Assembly: GCA_034436045.1 (NCBI GenBank)
Contig: DAOTVZ010000100.1
Location: 1-7,014, forward strand
DNA: 7,014 bases
From: H111-94 sp034436045
Lineage (GTDB): Bacteria; Chloroflexota; Ktedonobacteria; Ktedonobacterales; Ktedonobacteraceae
Direction of reading: 5' to 3'
Position 1 is the first letter of the stretch, and the number at the start of each line of letters is the position of its first letter. Below the pieces are notes generated by a model. It did not search any database and was not told where the DNA came from. It was given only the letters and a program-made list of their open reading frames with translations. Positions 1-5,572 of this stretch are shown here, piece by piece. Both the position numbers and the translations under genes were made by a program.

Positions 1-27
1 GGAAAAGGGTATCGGGAGGAGATGATG

Positions 28-68
28 AAGGTGTACACCTCTATCGCGTCATGGTGTATACCTTTTTT
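28..68 (+). terminator. Rho-independent terminator of a gene left of the window
   Basis: The arms AAGGTGTACACC (28-39) and GGTGTATACCTT (53-64) pair over 12 bp with a single G-U, around a 13-nt loop. The 3' arm runs straight into six T (63-68). This is the usual intrinsic terminator layout on the plus strand, so it probably ends a gene left of the window. The segment TACACCAT at 78-85 can also pair with 51-58, so a competing hairpin is possible. The rest of the region up to the first gene (69-179) shows only weak promoter candidates, such as TATAAA at 150-155. Confidence 0.6.
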
Positions 69-196
69 ATGCTGATGTACACCATGGGCTATATCTTTAG
101 CAACAAAAAGATACACCGAAGGTGGATGGTACTAAGTAGGTTTGTTGAGTATAAATATTTACGTAGGATACTTTTGAAGAAAGGAGAAATTCATAA

Positions 197-1057
197 GTGC
201 ATTACAAAGGTAAAGTCACATATCGAAAATATGGCTACGCCTTCCTTATTGTAATCTTTGTAGTTATAGCTATAGCGATGTATGACAGAGGAAAGAGCCC
301 ACAGGAGGATGGTCTGACGCCTTCAATACACTACGTAACTTTGAGTAGACAGCAGCCATGGATTGAATATGGAACATTCCCTGCCAATACTGTCCTACAT
401 TGGCGTCAAATCAACTTCAATTATGACAGTAGAGGCATCGATTCTACTAACGGAAAGGAGATTTTGGCTGATATCTGGGTACAAATTGGTGCAAATAGAC
501 TCATAGCTGTCTATCATGCCATTTACACTAATCTGAATGGTACCTTTGTGCAAGAGATTTTCGATGACTCGAAGATAAGTATTGTCATCTATAGTAAGGC
601 TGACGTCATTTTTGCACCCAAACCTCTCTCAAAAAATTGGTGTATCGATCAGCAACCATCAAACCCAGATGCCTTACAGTCGCGATTACCAGCATTTATT
701 GACGAATCTGTGCTTGTGAAAGATGGATTCCAGAGGAGTGGAAATACTTTTACTAAGCCGTTTCTTATCACTCCTACACAAGGAAAACTGTATCCCACCG
801 GGGTATACAATGTAGCTGGCACAGTTCAAGTTTGGATTCAAGAAGTGCATCATACAGAATTTACGACAAAAAGAGTCATAGAGTTTGATCAAAATTTTCG
901 AGTATTGCTGGCTAGCAGCAAAACTCAAAATTACGACGGAGTAGTCGAACAGGAGAATTGGGTTGTGCTAGGTTCAGTGTACATTTACAGCTTAGCCCCT
1001 AGCTTCAAATCTTTTCTCAGCATGCCATCTCAATTACAGAAAGGATGCCCTACATGA
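197..1057 (+). CDS. Single-pass membrane-anchored protein of unknown function
   Basis: The start is a GTG. It is preferred because AAAGGAG (180-186) sits 10 nt upstream and because it puts the hydrophobic segment at the N-terminus. The product is 286 residues. A short basic N-terminus (HYKGKVTYRKY) is followed by one hydrophobic helix at about 13-28 (AFLIVIFVVIAIAM). The remaining ~255 residues are polar and rich in Tyr, Val, Ile and Asn, as expected for an extracytoplasmic beta-rich domain. This suggests a type II or uncleaved signal-anchor topology with the bulk outside. I recognise no catalytic motif or family. The stop overlaps the start of the next gene (ATGA), so the two are probably co-transcribed and translationally coupled. 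The gene is AT-rich compared with those right of 4.0 kb. It is very likely a real gene; its function is unknown. Confidence 0.8.
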   Translation: MHYKGKVTYRKYGYAFLIVIFVVIAIAMYDRGKSPQEDGLTPSIHYVTLSRQQPWIEYGTFPANTVLHWRQINFNYDSRGIDSTNGKEILADIWVQIGANRLIAVYHAIYTNLNGTFVQEIFDDSKISIVIYSKADVIFAPKPLSKNWCIDQQPSNPDALQSRLPAFIDESVLVKDGFQRSGNTFTKPFLITPTQGKLYPTGVYNVAGTVQVWIQEVHHTEFTTKRVIEFDQNFRVLLASSKTQNYDGVVEQENWVVLGSVYIYSLAPSFKSFLSMPSQLQKGCPT

Positions 1058-1614
1058 TGAAACGATTTTTACTATGTATAGCCATATGCACCTTCTCGGT
1101 CGCATGGTTACTGCTTCATCCATTTAGCCATGGACAAATAGCTTACGCTGCTAGTTTCCCTTGCGCCGATTCTGGGCAAGATGGTGGACAGCAATTTTCG
1201 GCTCCAACAATATCAAACGGCCCTTACTCCAACGGGCATGGTTCTTACTATGTCGAAGCTTCAGGCTACGACTGCATAGGTTCTATTCCTTACAATTGCG
1301 GTCAGTATGGATGTGAAGATTTTCAGGTATACACCGACGGATTTCTTTCTAACGGTGGTGGAGTGTTTCAGGTCAATGACGCTGGTCAAGGCCAGGAAAG
1401 CTGCAATGGTAGCGCCTATGGAACAAGAGCCACTGCTGGTGGCTGGAACAACGGTTCTCAAGCTACTACATCAATCTTCTACTTCACGGTTGCTGATTGT
1501 CAAACTGATCACGAATATCGTCTCGTGTCACAACACGGCGCTCAAATGTATAGTGGTCAAGTTGCTATAGAGACACTGTGCGTGTACCCTACATCCGGCG
1601 ATGGGTCATGTTAG
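1054..1614 (+). CDS. Secreted cysteine-rich protein of unknown function
   Basis: I choose ATG 1054 because it forms an ATGA overlap with the preceding stop and lies 8 nt after AGAAAGGA (1038-1045). ATG 1045 and ATG 1057 are in-frame alternatives. The 186-residue product opens with a classical Sec signal peptide: basic MMKR, a hydrophobic core at about 5-21, and an AYA cleavage motif at 30-32. The mature part is Gly/Ser/Asn/Tyr-rich and has eight cysteines, at about 37, 74, 82, 87, 117, 149, 176 and 186. The last cysteine is the final residue. The even number and the export signal suggest up to four disulfides in a small extracellular beta-rich domain. I recognise no family or active site. The neighbouring anchored protein, with which it is probably co-expressed, may be a partner; that is inference. 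Confidence 0.85.
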   Translation: MMKRFLLCIAICTFSVAWLLLHPFSHGQIAYAASFPCADSGQDGGQQFSAPTISNGPYSNGHGSYYVEASGYDCIGSIPYNCGQYGCEDFQVYTDGFLSNGGGVFQVNDAGQGQESCNGSAYGTRATAGGWNNGSQATTSIFYFTVADCQTDHEYRLVSQHGAQMYSGQVAIETLCVYPTSGDGSC

Positions 1615-1708
1615 CCTTCAAGGATGCCTGGTTTAGGCACAGCACCATACAACCTTAGTCACAAGCGCAATCTTATCATCACATTGAAAGATTTCTCAGG
1701 AATATTGA

Positions 1709-1743
1709 GCAACCTTTCATTATGAAATAAGGTTGCGTATAAT
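1709..1743 (+). promoter_or_regulatory. Promoter with palindromic operator upstream of the propeller gene
   Basis: TATAAT (1738-1743) is a perfect -10. Directly upstream lies a 28-bp imperfect palindrome (1709-1736), with outer arms GCAACC/GGTTGC and an inner dyad TTTCAT-T-ATGAAA. It covers the expected -35 and spacer; a weak -35, TTTCAT at 1715-1720, is 17 bp from the -10. No T-run follows, so an operator fits better than a terminator. A further CAACCTTA at 1650-1657 repeats one arm. The -10 is convincing, and regulation through the palindrome is inferred. Confidence 0.45.
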
Positions 1744-1811
1744 CTATTCAGAAACCAGCCGTGCCCTCTTAATATGAGGAGTACCAGGAAGCCATGTCTG
1801 GGAGGACATTG

Positions 1812-3269
1812 ATGGCAGAGAAACGTAAGAATTGTTCGGACGAAGAAGTCACTATTGTCGATTTAGAACCTGCCGAACATCCCCATCTATTGATTACTCT
1901 TCAAATGAGAACGAGTCAGTTCTTACTTAGCCATAAAAAGATAGTAATACGTTTATTACTTCTTTTAATCCTTTTTGTCATTATAATTATATTACTTGAT
2001 CTTTCTCCAAGCCGTGTTCTATGGTTGAGTAAAATCAGTGGCGTTCCTCTTGATGCTGTTACATTGAGAATACAAGGTAGAGTTTTGTATGCACAGCGCA
2101 AAATAGACGGCACACCTTTATGGCATGCTACTTTGGATAGTGTTCCTGCCGAGCCTCCACAAATAGCTGATAATACTGTCTATGCACTTTCCGAAAATAA
2201 CATTCTTTACGCTTTTAATGCGCTGCATGGTACACTTTTGTGGCACTATCACATTGGAGACTTTACTACCTTCCGACCGATAGCGGTAAATCATATTCTT
2301 TACGCTGCCTCGCCATCTGGTGTTATAAAAGCGTTGCAAATTAATAACGGGCATTCACTATGGGAAACGTCGCTACCAGGGAAGGTTACTAATAATCTGC
2401 TATTAAAAAATAATACTCTCTACATCTGCATAAACGGAAATATAATTTACGCGCTAAGAGCTACGGATGGGTCTCTTCTCTGGAAATATGCCTCCCCGTC
2501 TATGATTACAAGCTCACTCATAGCAATGGATGGCACAGTATACTACAGCATTCGCAATAATACAATCATCGCACTAAACGGCCAGGATGGAACACTGTCA
2601 TGGCAGAGACAGATAGACAGCATTGTTTCTGGCACGAGCAGAACAAATTTCATTTTCGGTTTCAACAATATAGTGTTGTACATAAGTAGTAATATAAACA
2701 CTGAATATGGAGATATTCATTTAATTGCAGTAAGGCCATCTAATGGCTTACCTCTATGGCAGAAGAGGATCAATACATTCTCTATTGTTTCTTCCGTTTT
2801 CTCCGAACAAGACGTGTACATATTAACATCGGACGGAACATTGCTTGCATATAAGAGCAATTCAGGGGAACTTCTCTGGCTGGCTCATCTGGGAAACGCT
2901 TATACGTTATCATTAGCAATGCAGCAGGAATACATCTATATCTATGCTGTAGATGGAGCTTGTAACGTGCTAAATGCTACCAATGGGAAATTCCTTCTTC
3001 ATTACAGGACAAATTTTCGGGTATCTTCTCCTACCATCATAGGCAATCGAGTTTATGTCATGATTCCTGGATCACAAATCAGGCAAATACAATATTATTC
3101 AGGGATTGTTGCTTTTAACGCGGAAACAGGAGAAATCCTCTGGTGCTATTTGACGTTTACACCTCTTTCCGAACCTACTTTTGCTAACAATAGTATCTAT
3201 GCAGATGATATTCAAGGAGCTATCTACGCCTTCAATGCAAACAGTGGTGCCCTGATCTGGAAACGCTAG
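1812..3269 (+). CDS. Membrane-anchored PQQ-like (WD40-like) beta-propeller protein
   Basis: I prefer ATG 1812 because GGGAGGA (1800-1806) lies 5 nt upstream. ATG 1794, in frame and 6 codons longer, is possible with GAGGAG at 1776-1781. The 485-residue product has a charged N-terminal tail of about 43 residues, presumably cytoplasmic. One very hydrophobic helix follows at about 44-62 (rich in Leu/Ile), then PQQ-like repeats to the C-terminus. The repeats end in a (D/N/S)GxLLW-type motif, with Trp at about 104, 144, 184, 224, 264, 316, 356, 444 and 483 and a degenerate unit near 396. Several are spaced exactly 40 residues apart. Such propellers usually act as protein-binding scaffolds or sensors (as in BamB-like proteins), and I see no evidence of quinone chemistry. 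The ligand or partner is unknown. The gene is AT-rich, with many ATA and AAT codons. It has its own promoter just upstream. Confidence 0.88.
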   Translation: MAEKRKNCSDEEVTIVDLEPAEHPHLLITLQMRTSQFLLSHKKIVIRLLLLLILFVIIIILLDLSPSRVLWLSKISGVPLDAVTLRIQGRVLYAQRKIDGTPLWHATLDSVPAEPPQIADNTVYALSENNILYAFNALHGTLLWHYHIGDFTTFRPIAVNHILYAASPSGVIKALQINNGHSLWETSLPGKVTNNLLLKNNTLYICINGNIIYALRATDGSLLWKYASPSMITSSLIAMDGTVYYSIRNNTIIALNGQDGTLSWQRQIDSIVSGTSRTNFIFGFNNIVLYISSNINTEYGDIHLIAVRPSNGLPLWQKRINTFSIVSSVFSEQDVYILTSDGTLLAYKSNSGELLWLAHLGNAYTLSLAMQQEYIYIYAVDGACNVLNATNGKFLLHYRTNFRVSSPTIIGNRVYVMIPGSQIRQIQYYSGIVAFNAETGEILWCYLTFTPLSEPTFANNSIYADDIQGAIYAFNANSGALIWKR

Positions 3270-3310
3270 AGAAACAGGCAAGCAACGCTCTACACCTCAT
3301 CAGGCCGTGA

Positions 3311-3339
3311 TTTTGTAGCGGTGATAACCGTAGTATAAT
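3311..3339 (+). promoter_or_regulatory. Candidate promoter of the broken lipoprotein gene
   Basis: TATAAT at 3334-3339 is a perfect -10. The -35 is poor: TTTTGT at 3311-3316 with a 17-bp spacer, or TTGTAG at 3313-3318 with 15 bp. Transcription would start near 3346, about 40 nt before the AAGGAG at 3384-3389. A small CGGT/ACCG dyad (3319-3330) lies in the spacer. Confidence 0.35.
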
Positions 3340-3395
3340 ACTGTAAATACATAGAGCCACTTCGGTCTGTCTTGCTATGACATAAGGAGAAATGT

Positions 3396-4012
3396 ATACT
3401 TCAGAGTCATGTCAGGCCACTGCTTCTCTGCTCCCTTTTTTTCCTGCTCCTTCTCTCTGCCTGTGTGCAGGAACCGTTGCCTTCTCAAACTGAAACTCCT
3501 GGCCCGATGCAGCCTGCCACACTGGCCATACTCCAGCAGAGACCGCTCCATATTCCCACGCTCTCACCTGGGCAGGCATGCCCTGTAGCACCCGTCAGGC
3601 GAGTGGTTTCCAGTTTTGGAATCGCCATCGGTGATGGCCCTGTCTACGCAGACATAGGGTTGGAGCAGCCTTCCCAACATCCTATTCTGTATTTCGTTAA
3701 CGCGCAATATTTTATGAACAGCCAGGGCCATGGTTGGGGAAGAGCAAAAATTATTCGTCCTGAGGTCCTGAGTATCACGGCCATCTCCTCACACGAGGCC
3801 GACAACTCGACGGATCACATCTAGTCCGTTTTGGTTTGACCGCAGATCCTGAAATTGCTCTGGATGTTACACTGGAGGATGCTCAACCCTGGTATAACTA
3901 CCCCTCGGAGACGCGCTTGCAGGCCCCTGGCTGTTATGCTTACCAGATAGATGGAACGAACTTTAGCCAGGTACTCGTTTTTCAAGCAGTTGTCAAAAAC
4001 CCTACCGTTTGA
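3396..4012 (+). pseudogene. Frameshifted lipoprotein gene (Ktedonobacteria-type hypothetical lipoprotein)
   Basis: The upstream frame encodes a textbook lipoprotein signal: HVRP, then a Leu/Phe-rich core, then the lipobox LSAC (Cys codon at 3462-3464). It continues through GDGPVYAD and RAKIIRPE, then reaches a stop at 3822-3824. From about 3765 a second frame encodes YHGHLLTRGRQLDGSHLVRF and runs on to a Cys-containing end (QAPGCYAYQIDGTNF) with a TGA at 4010-4012. The frames are split by an exact tandem duplication, GTCCTGAG at 3757-3764 and 3765-3772. Deleting one copy joins IRPE directly to YHGH and gives one product of about 202 residues. No ATG, GTG or TTG is suitably placed in frame upstream of the signal. 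An ATA at 3396-3398 sits 6 nt after AAGGAG (3384-3389), so the start is probably mutated as well. A GTG at 3465 would leave out the signal peptide. The intact protein would be a surface lipoprotein of unknown role. Confidence 0.8.
3757..3772 (+). repeat. 8-bp perfect tandem duplication causing a frameshift
   Basis: GTCCTGAG occurs twice without a gap (3757-3764, 3765-3772). Eight extra bases shift the reading frame of the lipoprotein gene, and removing one copy restores it exactly. The structure is typical of replication slippage. Confidence 0.9.
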
Positions 4013-4032
4013 CCAGAGGGCCGGGCAGGCAT

Positions 4033-4977
4033 TTAATCCCTCTTCGCCCGTTTCACCACCGGACTGGTGGGCATCAGTTCGGCGGGCACCAGGGTAGCAT
4101 CCTGGCGGCGCAGGGCCGGGCGTTTGAAGGCCGGTGGGCGCTCGATGCGACCCTCGCGGCGCTCCCGGTCGAGCTTGTAGCGATAGGCGGCGTGCAGGAT
4201 GTATTCGGCGACCGAGACGACCTTGCGCGGCACACCGTAGAAACTGGGGAAGTCATTGATGTCCACTACCATCAACCCCTGTGGCGTTTCCAGCACGTCT
4301 ACCCCGTACAGGTCTAGCCCGAAGACACGCCCGACCCGTTGCGCCAGCCGCAGCATGGGACGACTGACAGGTATCTCCTCTTCCTGAATCTCTCCATGCA
4401 GAGGCGAGGACTTGATGATGGCGTGCACCTCCTGACCGGTGACGTAGAGCTTGATGTCGTAGCCGGTATTCTCCACATAGCGCATGGCCAGAAAGTAGCT
4501 CTGCGGGTCAAGTGACGCAGAGAGGGCCTCCATCTCCTGCGGACTGTTTACCTTGTGAATGTCCTGCATGGCACTGCCGTTGCTGGGCTTGACCACGACG
4601 GGATAAATATCGTGTGGCACTTTGACCAGCGCACGCGGATGACCCACAAAATAGGTGAGCGGAAAGGGAATGCCGTGCGCCTGCCCGTAGGCGACGGCCA
4701 CCGCTTTGTCGCGGATGAGGCGGATGGCGCGCGAATTATTGATGGTCGGAATTCCCAGTGCCTCCGCCACTTCCAGAATGGTCAGTCCTGGCCCATCGGA
4801 GACAGTTTTCAGGATATAGGCATCATAATGATTGAGTGTAAAGTTCGCCAGGTTGGTGACGGCGGCATAGGGCTGGAGCACATCGACCTCATGCCCCCAC
4901 TGTCTGAGCTGCTCAATCACCGCCGTCGGCATCGGTTTGTGGACATATTTTTCTTCCAGAATAAAGCAGAAGCGCAT
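4033..4977 (-). CDS. ATP-grasp enzyme, RimK / inositol-phosphate-kinase (ITPK)-like
   Basis: ATG at 4977 is chosen because AAGGAG (CTCCTT at 4984-4989 on the plus strand) lies 6 nt upstream. An upstream in-frame GTG at 4992 would overlap that site. The 314-residue product starts with a Rossmann-like pre-ATP-grasp segment (MRFCFILEEKY, 1-60). Two probable ATP-binding lysines follow: K91 in LIRDKAVA, and K130 in VVVKPSNGSAMQ, where the loop resembles ITPK KPxxxxGSA. Probable metal ligands are D227 (LYGVDVLE) and D239/N241 in VVDINDFPSFYGVP. The tail after about 265 is Arg/Lys-rich. ATP-grasp enzymes of this type join carboxylates to amines or phosphorylate polyols. The DINDFPSF motif is closer to ITPK (DxNYFP) than to typical RimK, but the substrate cannot be told from sequence. 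It converges with the broken lipoprotein gene. The GC-rich codon use matches the genes to the right and contrasts with those to the left. Confidence 0.9.
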   Translation of the reverse strand: MRFCFILEEKYVHKPMPTAVIEQLRQWGHEVDVLQPYAAVTNLANFTLNHYDAYILKTVSDGPGLTILEVAEALGIPTINNSRAIRLIRDKAVAVAYGQAHGIPFPLTYFVGHPRALVKVPHDIYPVVVKPSNGSAMQDIHKVNSPQEMEALSASLDPQSYFLAMRYVENTGYDIKLYVTGQEVHAIIKSSPLHGEIQEEEIPVSRPMLRLAQRVGRVFGLDLYGVDVLETPQGLMVVDINDFPSFYGVPRKVVSVAEYILHAAYRYKLDRERREGRIERPPAFKRPALRRQDATLVPAELMPTSPVVKRAKRD

Positions 4978-5063
4978 CGACAACTCCTTCACAGGTGTCA
5001 GCGATTAAGATGGATGGTTTTCCCCGCGACCCGTGTTCTGTAAATAGAGATAATTTAGCCATA

Positions 5064-5092
5064 AGTATACGCCGAATTGAGCCGCTTGACTA
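5064..5092 (-). promoter_or_regulatory. Candidate promoter of the ATP-grasp gene
   Basis: Reading the minus strand, TAGTCA (5092-5087) is followed after 17 bp by TATACT (5069-5064), a good -10. This would give a leader of about 80 nt before the ATG at 4977. Its -35 overlaps the -35 of a plus-strand promoter candidate (TTGACT at 5086-5091). Confidence 0.4.
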
Positions 5093-5114
5093 TGATATCG
5101 CTAACATTTATAGG
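5086..5114 (+). promoter_or_regulatory. Candidate promoter of a short intergenic transcript
   Basis: TTGACT (5086-5091) and TATAGG (5109-5114) are separated by 17 bp. A second -10-like TATAAT lies at 5123-5128 without a good -35. Transcription from here would meet the terminator at 5159-5189 after roughly 70 nt, with no convincing ORF in between. Confidence 0.4.
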
Positions 5115-5158
5115 GGGCATGGTATAATACATGGTATGAGGGATAACCACAAGTACAG

Positions 5159-5189
5159 AGTGGAAGGTAGAGCCTGCCTTCCACTTTTT
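5159..5189 (+). terminator. Strong Rho-independent terminator in the intergenic region
   Basis: The arms AGTGGAAGG (5159-5167) and CCTTCCACT (5177-5185) pair perfectly over 9 bp with a 9-nt loop. Five T (5185-5189) follow directly. No plus-strand gene precedes it within the gene-free stretch, so it either ends a short untranslated RNA or acts as an attenuator or insulator behind the divergent promoters. Confidence 0.75.
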
Positions 5190-5216
5190 CTAGACCCACA
5201 CTTCGCGCCACACGTG

Positions 5217-5265
5217 AGTGCTACCTGCTGGCCGCCGGATAGCGTCCTATGGGTCAGGTAGCACT
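5217..5265. repeat. 11-bp perfect inverted repeat
   Basis: AGTGCTACCTG (5217-5227) and its exact reverse complement CAGGTAGCACT (5255-5265) flank a 27-nt loop that itself holds a small ATAG/CTAT hairpin (5239-5250 region). No T-run follows, so it is not an obvious terminator. The right arm can alternatively pair with 5296-5304. Confidence 0.7.
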
Positions 5266-5278
5266 TCTGGTATAGCAG

Positions 5279-5308
5279 TTGCATCTGTGAAAAGGGAAGT
5301 GCTATAGT
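5279..5308 (+). promoter_or_regulatory. Weak promoter candidate inside the structured region
   Basis: TTGCAT (5279-5284) and TATAGT (5303-5308) are separated by 18 bp. If used, the transcript would begin with the 5313-5388 stem-loop and could extend into the hydrolase gene. Only the two hexamers support it. Confidence 0.25.
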
Positions 5309-5312
5309 ATGC

Positions 5313-5388
5313 GTGGGTCGCGCGCACCTGAATGCAGCGTCACGAGGTCTCTATCGCGCGGGGGATGCTCGTACATGCATTGACCCAC
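5313..5388 (+). repeat. Nested inverted repeat forming a long stem-loop
   Basis: On the 3' side TGCATT and GACCCAC are contiguous except for a shared T (5376-5388). On the 5' side their partners GTGGGTC (5313-5319) and AATGCA (5331-5336) are separated by an 11-nt bulge containing CGCGC. A further ACGAG/CTCGT stem closes inside. The arrangement looks more like a folded RNA than a simple terminator. Confidence 0.5.
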
Positions 5389-5418
5389 ATGTTGGTAAAT
5401 GAAGCTTCTTTTATATAG

Positions 5419-5456
5419 TACTGCATCCATGGATGCAGTAACTTGTATAGTATAAT
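5419..5456 (+). promoter_or_regulatory. Promoter with a perfect 22-bp palindromic operator upstream of the hydrolase
   Basis: Positions 5419-5440 form a perfect palindrome with half-site TACTGCATCCA, centred on CCATGG. Ten bases further on lies a perfect -10, TATAAT (5451-5456). The palindrome covers the place of the -35, which is otherwise poor (CATGGA). This geometry fits a dimeric regulator that either blocks RNA polymerase or replaces the -35 contact. Transcription from here would give the hydrolase a leader of about 110 nt. Confidence 0.5.
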
Positions 5457-5489
5457 AGTGATGTTTGTATCGTGTTACCCATATTTGGA

Positions 5490-5537
5490 GCTTCGCGTTA
5501 TCATGGATCATAGATGAGGCATGACGCAACGCGAAGC
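5490..5537 (+). repeat. Leader stem-loop of the hydrolase gene
   Basis: GCTTCGCGTT (5490-5499) and AACGCGAAGC (5528-5537) are exact reverse complements. The inner TCATG (5501-5505) and CATGA (5520-5524) extend the stem past a small internal loop. It ends 22 nt before the AGGAG at 5560-5564 and has no T-run, so it more likely affects mRNA stability or translation than termination. Confidence 0.6.
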
Positions 5538-5572
5538 GGATGTATGATAAGGCGTAAATAGGAGTGTTCGAC

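Larger units (their letters stand above)
5193..5388. other. Structured intergenic region with mutually exclusive inverted repeats
   Basis: This part of the gene-free stretch 4993-5572 holds no credible ORF but many complementary segments. GACCCAC occurs at 5193-5199 and again at 5382-5388, and both can pair with GTGGGTC at 5313-5319. AGTGCTACCTG (5217-5227) pairs with CAGGTAGCACT (5255-5265), while TAGCACTTC (5259-5267) pairs with GAAGTGCTA (5296-5304). AATGCA (5331-5336) pairs with TGCATT (5376-5381), and ACGAG (5342-5346) with CTCGT (5368-5372). This could be a structured leader or ncRNA, or the remains of a palindromic repeat element. I recognise no known riboswitch class. Confidence 0.4.

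Noticed and set aside
145..172. TTGAGT-16-GATACT as promoter of the first gene
   Set aside because: Transcription would start at about 178, leaving almost no leader before the ribosome binding site at 180-186.
51..254. 67-codon plus-strand ORF
   Set aside because: It begins inside the terminator hairpin, overlaps the better-supported gene at 197 in another frame, has no ribosome binding site and resembles no protein.
1625..1639. Small TGCCT/AGGCA hairpin after the secreted-protein gene as a terminator
   Set aside because: The stem is only 5 bp and no T-run follows.
3465..3824. Reading the region as an intact 119-residue protein starting at GTG 3465
   Set aside because: That start lies immediately after the lipobox cysteine codon and would remove an obvious signal peptide, and the stop is created by the 8-bp duplication.
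4015..4043. AGAGGG/CCCTCT inverted repeat at the convergent ends of the lipoprotein relic and the ATP-grasp gene
   Set aside because: It has a short 6-bp stem and no T-run on either strand, and it extends into the ATP-grasp coding end, so it is probably chance.
4555..5043. 162-codon ORF antisense to the ATP-grasp gene
   Set aside because: It lies opposite conserved ATP-grasp motifs and shows no recognisable domain or ribosome binding site.
4995..5261. 88-codon plus-strand ORF in the intergenic region
   Set aside because: It runs through promoters, a strong terminator and an inverted repeat; its composition is not protein-like.
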